Shown: positions 26,112 through 37,427 of the stretch, piece by piece | Numbering within the stretch: the stretch's first letter is position 1 | Layout: each line of letters starts with the position of its first letter | From: Terracoccus luteus | GTDB lineage: Bacteria > Actinomycetota > Actinomycetes > Actinomycetales > Dermatophilaceae | Assembly (NCBI RefSeq): GCF_003635045.1 | Contig: NZ_RBXT01000001.1 | Location: 1,736,001-1,800,000, forward strand | Length of the DNA: 64,000 nt | Direction: 5' to 3' | The notes under the pieces: generated by a model | Seen by the model: the letters and a program-made list of their open reading frames with translations, nothing else | Databases searched by the model: none | Told to the model about the DNA's origin: nothing | Translations under genes and position numbers: made by a program

Positions 26112-27097
26112 GCGCGCGCCTTTCCGAGGGACTCACCGAGCAGGCCGGTGGGTCGGAACAGGAGGATGACGACGAGCAGCACGAAAGCGACGACGTCCTT
26201 CCACTGCGTGCCGACGATGGCCGACCCGTAGTTCTCGGCCAGCCCGAGGATGAAGCCACCGAGCAGGGCGCCCCGCAGGTTGCCGATGCCGCCGAGGACG
26301 GCGGCCGTGAACGCCTTGACGCCGAGGATGAACCCGACGTCGTAGCGGGTGATGCCGATGCGCAGCAGGTAGAAGACCGCCGCGGCGCCGGCCATGACAC
26401 CTCCGACGAGGAAGGTGACCTGGATGACGCGGTCGCGGTTGACGCCCATGAGGGCCGCGGCCTCGGGATCCTGGGCCACCGCCCGGATGCCGCGCCCGAG
26501 GCGAGAGCGCTTGACGAACTGGTCGAGCACGATCATGACGGCGACGGCGCCGAGGATGACGAGGATGTCGACGTTGGTGACGTTGTAGCCGCCGATGTTG
26601 AAGAGCGGCTCCTTGCGCATGATGTCGGGCAGACCGACCGCGTTGCGCGAGTTGCGCACGTAGCTGCGCAGCTCGTCGTCGAGCCCGACCCAGCCGGCGA
26701 TCTTCTCGCGCAGGCCCATCGCCTCCGACAGCACGAAGCTGGCGCCGATGGCGGAGATGAGGGCGACGAGCGGAGGCGCGTTGCGCTTGCGCAGCGGCCG
26801 GTAGGCCACGCGCTCGAGCACAACGGCGATGAGGCCCGACATCGCCATGGCGGCGATGAACATCATAGCGATCCAGAAGACCACCTGCCCGACGCTGCCG
26901 CCCGCCTTGCCCCCGAGGAGCATGACGACCCACAGGGCCGCGAAGGTGCCGAACATGAAGACCTCGGAGTGCGCGAAGTTGATGAGGCGCAGCACGCCGT
27001 ACACGAGGGTGTAGCCGAGGGCGATGAGGGCGTAGACCGCGCCGAGCGTGATGCCCGTGATGGTCAGCGCCGCGAAGTTGTCGATGAGGAACTGCAT
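26108..27097 (-). CDS. livH: Branched-chain amino acid ABC transporter permease LivH
   Basis: 329 residues, about eight membrane helices, beginning TITGITLGAVYALIALGYTL, the classic LivH start, followed by VYGVLRLINFAHSEVFM. The GIRAVAQDPEAAALMGVN loop is the EAA-like coupling helix. ATG at 27095-27097. The gap to livJ (118 nt) contains a strong hairpin, so expression is likely lower than that of the binding protein. Confidence 0.93.
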   Translation of the reverse strand: MQFLIDNFAALTITGITLGAVYALIALGYTLVYGVLRLINFAHSEVFMFGTFAALWVVMLLGGKAGGSVGQVVFWIAMMFIAAMAMSGLIAVVLERVAYRPLRKRNAPPLVALISAIGASFVLSEAMGLREKIAGWVGLDDELRSYVRNSRNAVGLPDIMRKEPLFNIGGYNVTNVDILVILGAVAVMIVLDQFVKRSRLGRGIRAVAQDPEAAALMGVNRDRVIQVTFLVGGVMAGAAAVFYLLRIGITRYDVGFILGVKAFTAAVLGGIGNLRGALLGGFILGLAENYGSAIVGTQWKDVVAFVLLVVILLFRPTGLLGESLGKARA

Positions 27098-27163
27098 CCA
27101 AGACCTCCTGGGGCCGGGTGCGAGGGCAGGAACGGCGCGGCGGGAGAGCGGGGCTCATCCGCC

Positions 27164-27203
27164 GACAGGGGCGGCCGGAGCGCTGGCTCCGACCGCCCCT
27201 GTC
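27164..27203 (-). terminator. Intra-operon hairpin between livJ and livH
   Basis: 17-bp stem with one mismatch (27164-27180 with 27187-27203) and a 6-nt loop, directly after the livJ stop. In solute-binding-protein operons such a hairpin usually gives partial termination and stabilises the upstream mRNA, so that the binding protein is made in excess. That effect is inferred here. Confidence 0.8.
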
Positions 27204-27215
27204 AGACGTCGTTCG

Positions 27216-28370
27216 TTACTTGATCTCGCCGGCGGAGACGATCTTGCCGCTCTCGACCTTGTAGGCGAAGACCTTGACGTCGGCCGACTCGCCCTTGTCG
27301 TCGAACTTGAGCTGCTTCGTCACGCCCTTCTCGTCGTAGCTCTTGACCCAGTCGACCATCGTCTCGCGGGTCTTGCCGGCGCCGATCCCGTTGAGCAGGA
27401 TGGTCGCGGAGTCGTAGCCCTCACCCGAGTAGGTGTTGGGGTCCTCGTTGAACTTCTTCTTGTACGCGGCCTGGAACTCCGGGGCCACGTCGGCCGGCAC
27501 GCAGGGGCAGGTGATGATGGTGCCCTCGGCGGCGTCGCCGGCGTTGTCGAGGTAGCTCTGGTCCTTGACGCCGTCGGCCACGACGAACGTGCCCTTCCAG
27601 CCGGCGTCGCGCAGCTGCTTGATCATCGGTGCGGCCTCGGGCGAGTACCCGCCGAAGAACACGGCGTCGGCGCCCGACGAGGTCACCTTGGTGACGGTGG
27701 CGCCGAAGTCGGTCTGCTTCTGCTGGATCGTGTCGTTGCCCACGACGGCGGAGCCGAGGTCCTGGCGCACGATGTCGGCCAGGCCCTTGCCATACTCGGA
27801 GGCGTCGTCGATGACGAACGGCTTGCTCGACTTGAGGGTGTCCTTGATGTACTTCGCGGCCGCGGGGCCCTGCGTCGAGTCGTTGCCGAGGGCACGGAAG
27901 AACGTCTTCCAGCCGTTGTCGGCGAGGGCCGGGTTGGTGGCCGACGGGGTGATCGTGACGAGGCCCGCCTCGTTGAACAGCGGGTCGGCGGCCTTGGACT
28001 CACCGGAGAAGGCCGGGCCGACGATGCCGACGACCTTCTTGTCGTCGATGGCGTTCTTGGCCAGCGCGGGGGCCTGCGTGGGGTCACCCTGCGAGTCGTA
28101 GTTCGCCAGCGCGACCTTGCAGTCGGGGTGCTTGGCGTTGTAGTCGTCGAGGGCGAGGTTGACGCCGTTCTGGATGTAGATGCCGAGGTTGGCGTTGGGC
28201 CCGGTGAGGGCGCCGAACATGCCGATCTTGAGGTCGCACGCCGCGGCGGACGACGCACCGCCGCTGCCGCCGGCAGCGGGGGTGCTGGAGCTGCCACCCG
28301 TGGTGCCGCAGGCACCCAGGGCAAGGGCCGCGACGGCGAGCGGCATGGCGAGCTTGAGGTGGGAACGCAC
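27216..28370 (-). CDS. livJ: Branched-chain amino acid ABC transporter substrate-binding lipoprotein LivJ
   Basis: 384 residues from GTG 28368-28370, which has a full AGGAGG ribosome site at good distance; the longer frame to 28439 is unlikely. The signal peptide ends in lipobox LGAC (Cys near residue 22), followed by a Gly/Ser linker. The mature part is a type I periplasmic-binding fold (LivJ/LivK), with KIGMFGALTGPNANLG near the start and VGIVGPAFSGESKAADPLF in the ligand cleft. It delivers the substrate to LivHMGF; actual specificity (branched-chain amino acids, amides or urea) cannot be fixed from sequence. First gene of the operon. Confidence 0.92.
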   Translation of the reverse strand: MRSHLKLAMPLAVAALALGACGTTGGSSSTPAAGGSGGASSAAACDLKIGMFGALTGPNANLGIYIQNGVNLALDDYNAKHPDCKVALANYDSQGDPTQAPALAKNAIDDKKVVGIVGPAFSGESKAADPLFNEAGLVTITPSATNPALADNGWKTFFRALGNDSTQGPAAAKYIKDTLKSSKPFVIDDASEYGKGLADIVRQDLGSAVVGNDTIQQKQTDFGATVTKVTSSGADAVFFGGYSPEAAPMIKQLRDAGWKGTFVVADGVKDQSYLDNAGDAAEGTIITCPCVPADVAPEFQAAYKKKFNEDPNTYSGEGYDSATILLNGIGAGKTRETMVDWVKSYDEKGVTKQLKFDDKGESADVKVFAYKVESGKIVSAGEIK

Positions 28371-28426
28371 GAGAGTCCTCCTGATGTCACACGTCCCTCG
28401 GGCGAGGGTTGTGTCGGAGACTAGGC

Positions 28427-28470
28427 CACGGTTTCGCACACGTCAGCAAAAAACACGCCGGGAAACCGTG
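28427..28470. promoter_or_regulatory. Inverted repeat in the livJ promoter region
   Basis: CACGGTTTC (28427-28435) and GAAACCGTG (28462-28470) form a perfect 9-bp inverted repeat with a 26-nt spacer, the spacer holding a run of A/T in otherwise G+C-rich DNA. A -10-like TAGTCT lies on the minus strand just downstream of it. Candidate operator for the liv operon. The rest of the gap 28371-28638 holds one 17-bp interspersed repeat (28581-28597) and a small CCCCG/CGGGG stem after the response-regulator gene. Confidence 0.45.
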
Positions 28471-28638
28471 TCGTGACCTACTCCTTACACGCGCGAAGCG
28501 CACCTGCCGCAGGCTCGCCCGTGCGCCGCCGTCACGACCGGACGGCCGGAGTCGACCGCAGGTGCAGGAAGTCCCGGTGCCGGATGCCGGGTGGCCGGCA
28601 GCGACGGCCCCGGCTGACGGGGTGCCGCGACGCCCGGT

Positions 28639-29424
28639 TCAGGAGGCGGGGAAGCCGTTGATGACGGCCTCCGCGACCTCCTTCATGCCGAGGCGGCGGT
28701 CCATGGCCGTCTTCTGGATCCAGCGGAAGGCGTCGGCCTCGCTCAGCTTGAGCTGGGTCATCAGCGTCCCCTTGGCCCGGTCGACGAGCTTGCGCGTCTC
28801 GAGCCGCTCGCCGAGATCGGCGATCTCGGACTCGAGGGCCTTCATCTCCTGCCAGCGAGAGTGGGCGATGTCGATGGCGGGGCGCAGGTCGTCGGCGGTG
28901 AACGGCTTGACGACGTAGGCCATGACGCCGGCGTCACGGGCGCGCTCGACGAGCTCGGTCTGCGAGAAGGCGGTGAGCATGATGACCGGGCAGAGCTTGG
29001 TCTCGTGCAGCGCCTCGGCGGCCGAGAGCCCGTCCATGATCGGCATCTTGACGTCCATGATGACGAGGTCGGGCTTCAGCTCGCGGGCGAGCTCGACGGC
29101 CTGCTCGCCGTTGCTCGCCTGGCCGACGACGTCGTAGCCGAGCTCGCCGAGCATCTCGACGAGGTCGAGGCGGATGAGCGTCTCGTCCTCGGCGACGAGG
29201 ATGCGGGTGCCACCCGACGCGGACGCACCCGAGGACTCCCCGGCATCCGGGCTCTCGGCCGCGGTCGGCGTGGTCGGCTCGGTGGGCTCGCCGGCCGGTG
29301 CGGCCGGCGCGGCGGTGTCCGTGGCGCCGGTGGCGGTCTTCGCCGCCCGGCTCGGACGGGCCGGCGCCTTGGGCTTGCCGGTGGTCTCGTCGGGCGCGGC
29401 CGTGGTGCTGTCGTCGGTGCTCAC
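28639..29424 (-). CDS. PdtaR-like response regulator with ANTAR RNA-binding domain
   Basis: 261 residues. Residues 1-73 are Ala/Thr/Pro-rich and disordered. A receiver domain follows (about 74-190) with acidic pocket VAEDETLIRLD, phosphorylation site VIMDVKMPIMDG and LTAFSQ / VKPFTADD switch residues. The C-terminal ANTAR domain (about 200-258), ETRKLVDRAKGTLMTQLKLS onward, binds dual-hairpin RNA antiterminators. The closest known type is mycobacterial PdtaR, partner of the histidine kinase PdtaS. It probably acts after transcription starts. No kinase is nearby. The GTG at 29422-29424 is the start; the gene lies just after tRNA-Leu. Confidence 0.9.
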   Translation of the reverse strand: MSTDDSTTAAPDETTGKPKAPARPSRAAKTATGATDTAAPAAPAGEPTEPTTPTAAESPDAGESSGASASGGTRILVAEDETLIRLDLVEMLGELGYDVVGQASNGEQAVELARELKPDLVIMDVKMPIMDGLSAAEALHETKLCPVIMLTAFSQTELVERARDAGVMAYVVKPFTADDLRPAIDIAHSRWQEMKALESEIADLGERLETRKLVDRAKGTLMTQLKLSEADAFRWIQKTAMDRRLGMKEVAEAVINGFPAS

Positions 29425-29532
29425 GGTCGAAGCCTAGCGAAACCGGCGTCTCGCGCGAGCCGCGGGTTCGTCACCCGTGGACGCCGTCGCCCGTCGCCGG
29501 CGGATGACCCCGCGCGTGACGTCGTCGGCTGG

Positions 29533-29615
<83 letters not shown>

Positions 29616-29622
29616 GCTGGTG

Positions 29623-29643
29623 CCGGGCCAGCATACGGCCCGG
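29623..29643 (-). promoter_or_regulatory. Hairpin/-10 region between pyk and tRNA-Leu
   Basis: CCGGGCC (29623-29629) and GGCCCGG (29637-29643) form a 7-bp stem after the pyk stop. Its loop contains TATGCT on the minus strand, a plausible -10 for the tRNA. Whether it ends pyk transcription or starts the tRNA cannot be decided from sequence. Confidence 0.35.
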
Positions 29644-29655
29644 CCGGTCACCGGC

Positions 29656-31113
29656 TCAGCCGGTGACCTCCTCCGGCCGGTAGGCCGGCGCGGCCCGGTT
29701 GACGGCGTCGCCGGCGCGGTGCACGCGCAGCGCGTTGGTCGAGCCGGGGATGCCGGGGGGCGAGCCGGCGACGATGACGACGCGGTCGCCCTCGACGACG
29801 CGGCCCTCGGGCAGCAGCTTGAGGTCGACCTGCATCGCGAACTGGTCGGTGTGGTGCATCCGCGGCACGAGGTAGGTCTCGATGCCCCAGACGAGCGCGA
29901 GCCGCGAGCGGGTGCGCGCGTCGGAGGTGAAGACGAGCATCGGCAGATGCGGGCGGACGCGGGACATGCGCTGCGCGCTGTCGCCCGTCTCGCTGAAGGT
30001 GATGAGGAACTTCGCGTCGACGACCTCACCGATCTCGACGGCGGCCTTGGTGATCGCGCCCCCGACCGTGTGCGGGGTCGTCTTGAGGCGGGCGATCTTG
30101 TCGTAGCCGTGCTCCTCGGTGCTGGCGATGATGCGCGCCATCGTCTGCACGGCCTGGATCGGGTAGGCCCCGACCGACGTCTCGCCCGACAGCATGAGGG
30201 CGTCGGCGCCGTCGAGCACCGCGTTGGCGGCGTCGGAGGCCTCGGCCCGGGTCGGGCGGGCGTTCTCGATCATCGACTCGAGCACCTGCGTCGCGACGAT
30301 GACGGGCTTGGCGTCCTTGCGGGCCAGCTCGATCGCCGTCTTCTGCACGAGCGGCACCTCCTCGAGCGGCATCTCGACGCCGAGGTCGCCACGGGCGACC
30401 ATGATGCCGTCGAAGGCGCGGACGATCTCGGGGAGGTTGGCCACCGCCTGCGGCTTCTCGATCTTGGCGATGACGGGGATGCGGAACCCGAACTCGTCCA
30501 TGATCGCGTGCACGTCGACGATGTCGTCGGCGCTGCGGACGAACGACAGGGCGATCATGTCGGCGCCGAGGCGCATCGCGAACCGGAGGTCGTCGACGTC
30601 CTTCTCCGACAGGGCGGGGACGCTGACGGCGACGCCGGGCAGGTTGATGCCCTTGTTGTTGCTCACCACGCCCCCGACGACCGTCTCGGCGATGACGTCG
30701 GTGTCGGTGACGTCGACGGCGCGGAGCATGACCTTGCCGTCGTCGATGAGCAGCATGTCGCCGGGGTTGACGTCGCCCGGCAGGCCCGCGTACGTCGTGC
30801 CGACCTCGTTCTCGTCGCCGTCGACCTCGCGGGTGGTGATGGTGAAGCGCTGGCCCGGGGCCAGGGTGACGGGGCCCGACTTGAACCGCGCGGTGCGGAT
30901 CTTCGGGCCCTGCAGGTCGACGAGGATGCCGACGGCGCGGCCGGCCTCGTCGCTCGCGGCGCGCACGCCGTCGTAGACCTGCTCGTGCACGGAGTGCTCA
31001 CCGTGCGAGAGGTTGAGACGGGCCACGTCCATGCCCGCGTCGACGAGGGCCTTGAGCTGTTCGGGGGATGATGTCTTGGGTCCGATCGTGCACACGATCT
31101 TGGCTCGACGCAT
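29656..31113 (-). CDS. pyk: Pyruvate kinase
   Basis: Glycolytic enzyme making pyruvate and ATP from phosphoenolpyruvate and ADP. 485 residues from ATG 31111-31113, beginning MRRAKIVCTIGPKTSS as usual. Active-site blocks include GMDVARLNLSHGEH, VDLQGPKIRTARF, the catalytic lysine region IAKIEKPQAV and the metal-binding MVARGDLGVEMPLEEVP. The C-terminal allosteric domain is complete. A TAGGAT element 9 nt upstream could be a -10 giving a very short leader. The gene lies between gltD and tRNA-Leu on the same strand. Confidence 0.96.
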   Translation of the reverse strand: MRRAKIVCTIGPKTSSPEQLKALVDAGMDVARLNLSHGEHSVHEQVYDGVRAASDEAGRAVGILVDLQGPKIRTARFKSGPVTLAPGQRFTITTREVDGDENEVGTTYAGLPGDVNPGDMLLIDDGKVMLRAVDVTDTDVIAETVVGGVVSNNKGINLPGVAVSVPALSEKDVDDLRFAMRLGADMIALSFVRSADDIVDVHAIMDEFGFRIPVIAKIEKPQAVANLPEIVRAFDGIMVARGDLGVEMPLEEVPLVQKTAIELARKDAKPVIVATQVLESMIENARPTRAEASDAANAVLDGADALMLSGETSVGAYPIQAVQTMARIIASTEEHGYDKIARLKTTPHTVGGAITKAAVEIGEVVDAKFLITFSETGDSAQRMSRVRPHLPMLVFTSDARTRSRLALVWGIETYLVPRMHHTDQFAMQVDLKLLPEGRVVEGDRVVIVAGSPPGIPGSTNALRVHRAGDAVNRAAPAYRPEEVTG

Positions 31114-31196
31114 GGGTCCGATCCTATTGGCCCTGGTGACCGCGCTCACGACACGGGTCAGATGCCGGATGCCGGTGGGCCCGGCATCCGGCCGTC

Positions 31197-31263
31197 GGTG
31201 CCCTCGCGACGCCCTCGGGACGCCCTCGGGACGCCCGTGGTACGTCCTTGGTGCGCCCCTCGG
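31197..31263. repeat. 11-bp tandem array between gltD and pyk
   Basis: About six units of an 11-bp sequence with consensus GACGCCCTCGG, exact at 31208-31218 and 31219-31229 and decaying at both sides (GACGCCCGTGG, TACGTCCTTGG, TGCGCCCCTCGG). Just left of it are a GGATGCCGG (31167-31175) and an inverted CCGGCATCC (31181-31189). The gap 31114-31269 has no gene. Confidence 0.8.
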
Positions 31264-31269
31264 GCGGGG

Positions 31270-32719
<1,450 letters not shown>

Positions 32720-32727
<8 letters not shown>

Positions 32728-35700
32728 GGGATGCCTCCATGATCCGGTTCCACACCTCGGTGCCGTCGGGGTCGAGCCCCTCCTGCTGCGCCCGGGCGCG
32801 CACGTCGAGCACGCGCTGGTAGTCGCGCGGGAGCACGAGGGTGAAGCGTTCGCGGGCCGAGGCCCAGTCGTCGAGCAGGGCCTGCGCCACGGGTGAGCCG
32901 GTCCACCGGGCGTGCTCGCCCAGCAGGCCCCGGAGCACGTCCTCGTCGTCGGGCCGCAGGCCAGAGAGGTCGACCATCTCGGTGTTGACGCGCTCGGCCC
33001 GCAGGTCGAGCACGTACGCGACCCCGCCGGACATGCCGGCGGCGAAGTTGCGGCCGGTCGGGCCGAGCACGACGGCGACCCCACCGGTCATGTACTCGCA
33101 GCCGTGGTCGCCCACGCCCTCGACGACGGCCTGGGCCCCGGAGTTGCGGACGCAGAAGCGCTCGCCGACGAGGCCGCGCAGGAACAGCTGGCCCGTCGTC
33201 GCGCCGTAGCCGATGACGTTCCCGGCGATGACGTTGCGCTCGGCCACGAGGGTGCTGCGCTCGTCGGGGCGGACGACGACGCGCCCGCCCGACAGGCCCT
33301 TGCCGACGTAGTCGTTGGCATCGCCCTGGAGGTCGATCGTGACGCCGGCCGGGAGGAAGGCGCCGAACGACTGGCCCCCGGAGCCGGTCATCGCGAGCTC
33401 GACCGTGTTGTCGGCGAGCCCGTGCGGGTGCGCCTTGGTGACGTGGTGGCCGAGCATCGTGCCGACCGTGCGGTTGACGTTGCGCACGGCGATCTCGGTA
33501 CGCACCCGCTCGCCGTTCTCGATCGCTGGTAGGGCCCGGCTGACGAGCTCGTTGTCGAGCGCCTTGTCGAGCGCGTGGTCCTGGCCGGCCGACTGGTGCA
33601 GCGTGCCACCGGTCGGGTTGTCGGCGACGGCGAGGATCGGCGAGAGGTCGAGCCCGGAGGCCTTCCAGTGCGCGATCGCCTTCTCGAGGTCGAGGCTACC
33701 GACCTGCCCCACGGCATCCTCGACGGAGCGGAAGCCCAGGGCGGCGAGGTGCTCGCGCACCTCCTCGGCGATGTACTCGAAGAACGTCTCGACGAACTCC
33801 GGCTTGCCCGAGAAGCGGGCCCGCAGCTCGGGGTTTTGGGTCGCGATGCCGACGGGACAGGTGTCGAGGTGGCAGACGCGCATCATGACGCAGCCGGAGA
33901 CGACGAGCGGCGCCGTGGCGAAGCCGAACTCCTCGGCCCCGAGCAGCGCGGCGACGACGACGTCACGGCCGGTCTTCAGCTGCCCGTCGACCTGCACGAC
34001 GATGCGGTCGCGCAGCCCGTTTAGCACGAGCGTCTGCTGCGCCTCGGCGAGGCCCAGCTCCCACGGGGCACCGGCGTGCTTGAGGGAGGTGAGCGGCGAG
34101 GCCCCGGTGCCGCCGTCGTGGCCCGAGATGAGGACGACGTCGGCGTGCGCCTTGGACACGCCGGCCGCCACGGTGCCGACCCCGATCTCGGAGACGAGCT
34201 TGACGTGGATGCGCGCCGCGGGGTTGGCGTTCTTGAGGTCGTGGATGAGCTGGGCGAGGTCCTCGATCGAGTAGATGTCGTGGTGCGGGGGCGGCGAGAT
34301 GAGACCGACGCCCGGCGTCGAGTGCCGCGTCTTGGCCACCCACGGGTAGACCTTGTGCCCGGGCAGCTGGCCGCCCTCGCCGGGCTTGGCGCCCTGCGCC
34401 ATCTTGATCTGGATGTCGTCGGCGTGGGTGAGGTAGAGGCTGGTCACACCGAACCGGCCGGAGGCGACCTGCTTGACGGCGGAACGGCGCTCGGGGTCGA
34501 GCAGGCGGTCGACGTCCTCCCCGCCCTCGCCGGTGTTCGACCGGCCGCCGAGGTGGTTCATCGCCACGGCGAGGGTCTCGTGGGCCTCCTGCGAGATCGA
34601 GCCGTAGCTCATCGCGCCGGTGTTGAAGCGCTTGACGATCTCGCTGACCGGCTCGACCTCCTCGATCGGCACGGGCAGTCGGCCGGTGACGCCGGTGGGC
34701 TTGAAGGCCATGAGCCCGCGCAGCGTCATGAGTCGCGAGGTCTGGTCGTCGATGCGGCCGGTGTACTGCTTGAAGATGTCGTAGCGCCGCTGGCGGGTGG
34801 AGTGCTGCAGACGGAAGACCGTGTCGGGGTCGAACAGGTGCGGCTCGCCCTCGCGGCGCCACTGGTACTCGCCGCCGACGTCGAGCACGCGGTGCGGCTG
34901 CTGCACGCCCTCGGGCGGGTAGGCCTTGGCGTGGCGCTCGGCCGTCTCGCGGGCGATGACCTCGAGACCGACGCCGCCGAGCTGGCTCACGGTGCCGGTG
35001 AAGTACGCGTCGACGAGGTCCTGGCTCAGGCCAATGGCCTCGAAGACCTGGGCGCCGCGGTACGACGCGACGGTCGAGATGCCCATCTTCGACATCACCT
35101 TGAGCACGCCCTTGCCGAGCGCCTTGATGAGGTTCGCGACCGCCTTCTCGGGGGTCACGCCCTCGATCTCACCGGCGCGGACGAGGTCCTCGACGGTCTC
35201 CATGGCGAGGTAGGGGTTGACCGCGGCGGCGCCGTAGCCGATGAGCAGCGCGACGTGGTGCACCTCGCGGACGTCGCCGGCCTCGACGAGCAGACCGACC
35301 TGCGTGCGGGTCTTCTCGCGGATGAGGTGGTGGTGCACGGCCGCCGTCAGCAGCAGCGACGGGATCGGCGCGAGGTCGCGACCGGAGTCGCGGTCGGACA
35401 GCACGACGAAGCGGGCGCCGCGCCGGATGGCGGTGCTCACCTCGGCGAAGATCTCGTCGATGCGCTCGCGCATCGCCCGCGCCCCGCCGGTGACGTCGTA
35501 GAGGCCGCGCACGACGTGCGTCGCGTAGCCCGGCAGGTCGCCGTCGGCGTTGATGTGCACGATCTTGGCCAGCTCGTCGTTGTCGATGACCGGGAAGTCG
35601 AGGACGAGCTGGCGGGCGTGCGACGGCGAGGCCGACAGGGCGTTGCCCTCGGGGCCCATGTAGGTGCCGAGCGAGGTGACGAGCTCTTCGCGGAGCGCGT

Positions 35701-37285
35701 CGAGCGGCGGGTTCGTCACCTGGGCGAAGAGCTGGGTGAAGTAGTCGAAGAGCAGCCGCGGCCGCGAGCTGAGCACGGCGATCGGGGTGTCGGTGCCCAT
35801 CGAGCCGAGCGCCTCACCGGCCGAGCGGGCCATCGGCGTGAGCAGGATGCGGAGGTCCTCGGTCGTGTAGCCGAACGTCTGCTGGCGTCGCGCGACCGAC
35901 GAGGCGGTGTGCACGATGTGCTCGCGCTCGGGCAGGTCGTGCAGGCGGATCAGGCCGGCGTGCAGCCAGTCGCCGTAGGGCTTGGCGGCGGCGAGCTGGC
36001 CCTTGATCTCGTCGTCGCTGACGATGCGCCCGTGCTCGGTGTCGACGAGGAACATCCGGCCCGGCTGCAGGCGGCCGCGCTGGACGACGGTCGAGGGGTC
36101 GAGGTCGATGACGCCCGACTCGGACGCGAGCACGACGAGGCCGTCGTCGGTGACGGAGTAGCGCCCGGGGCGCAGGCCGTTGCGGTCGAGCACCGCACCG
36201 ACGAGGGTGCCGTCGGTGAAGCAGACGTTGGCGGGCCCGTCCCACGGCTCCATGAAGGTGGAGTGGAACTCGTAGAACGCCCGCCGCGCCGGGTCCATCG
36301 TCTCGTGGTTCTCCCACGCCTCGGGGATCATCATGAGCACGGCGTGGGGCAGCGACCGGCCACCGAGGTGCAGCAGCTCGAGCACCTCGTCGAAGCTGGC
36401 CGAGTCGCTCGCGTCGGGCGTGCAGATCGGGAAGATGCGCTCGAGGTCGCCGGGGATGATGTCGGAGGTGAGCAGGCTCTCTCGGGCCCGCATCCAGTTG
36501 CGGTTGCCCTTGACGGTGTTGATCTCGCCGTTGTGCGCGATCATCCGGTAGGGGTGCGCGAGCGGCCACGACGGGAAGGTGTTCGTCGAGAACCGCGAGT
36601 GCACGAGGGCGAGCTCGGTCGTGAAGAGCGGGTCGGACAGGTCGGGGAAGAACGGCTCGAGCTGGCCCGTCGTCAGCATCCCCTTGTAGACGATGGTGCG
36701 TGAGCTGAGCGAGGCGAAGTAGACGTCGACCTCGTGCTCGGCGCGCTTGCGCAGGCAGAACGCGAGCCGGTCGAGGCCGATCGAGACCTGGCGGCCGATG
36801 GCGCTCGTGACGAAGAGCTGCTCGAAGACGGGCATGCACGCGCGGGCGACGGCCCCGACGAGACCGGCCTCGACGGGGACCGCGCGCCAGCCGAGCACCT
36901 TGAGGTTCTCGCTCGTGGCGATCGACTCGATGCGGGCCTTGGCCTCGGCGCGGGCGTCGTCGTCGGCGGGCAGGTAGGCGATCCCCGCGGCGTACGCCCC
37001 GGCGCCCGGCAGCGCGAACGGCACGTTGGCCGAGAAGAACTCGTCGGGGATCTGAGTGAGGATGCCGGCGCCGTCGCCGACGAGCGGGTCGGCCCCGGTC
37101 GCGCCTCGGTGGTCGAGGTTGCGCAGCGCGGTGAGCGCGTGGTCGACGATGTCGTGGCCGGCCGTCCCGCGCATCGTGGCGATGAGGGCCACGCCGCACG
37201 CGTCGTGCTCGAACTCGGGCCGGTACAGCCCGGAGCGCTGCGGCGCGGCGCTGAAGAGTGCGCGGGAGGTGGTCTGCGGCGACAT
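32720..37285 (-). CDS. gltB: Glutamate synthase large subunit
   Basis: 1521-residue NADPH-GOGAT alpha chain. A short propeptide precedes the catalytic Cys in [10 protein letters not shown] (about residue 32), as in E. coli GltB where it is cleaved. Glutaminase domain about 32-430, central domain to about 780, FMN-binding synthase domain about 800-1200 with the 3Fe-4S cysteines [15 protein letters not shown] near 1130, and the right-handed beta-helix at the C-terminus with repeated G-x-x-G motifs. ATG 37283-37285 follows AAGGA; an in-frame GTG two codons earlier is possible. Followed directly by gltD. The gap upstream (37286-37427) holds no gene or clear promoter. Confidence 0.97.
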
Positions 37286-37427
37286 GTTCACCGTCCTTCT
37301 GAAGGGTCCCCTGACATGGCGAAGGGCGTGTGGGCAGCGCTGGCCACAGGCGTGGGGGGAACGATACTGGAGGCGGCCGCCGTCCTACCTGTTGATACGG
37401 CGGATTCCGGCATCTGAGACGCCACGC

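Noticed and set aside
28371-28638. Riboswitch or small RNA upstream of livJ
   Set aside because: Several short stems, but none matches a known class.
34076-36703. Plus-strand open frame opposite gltB (875 residues)
   Set aside because: Same antisense artefact.
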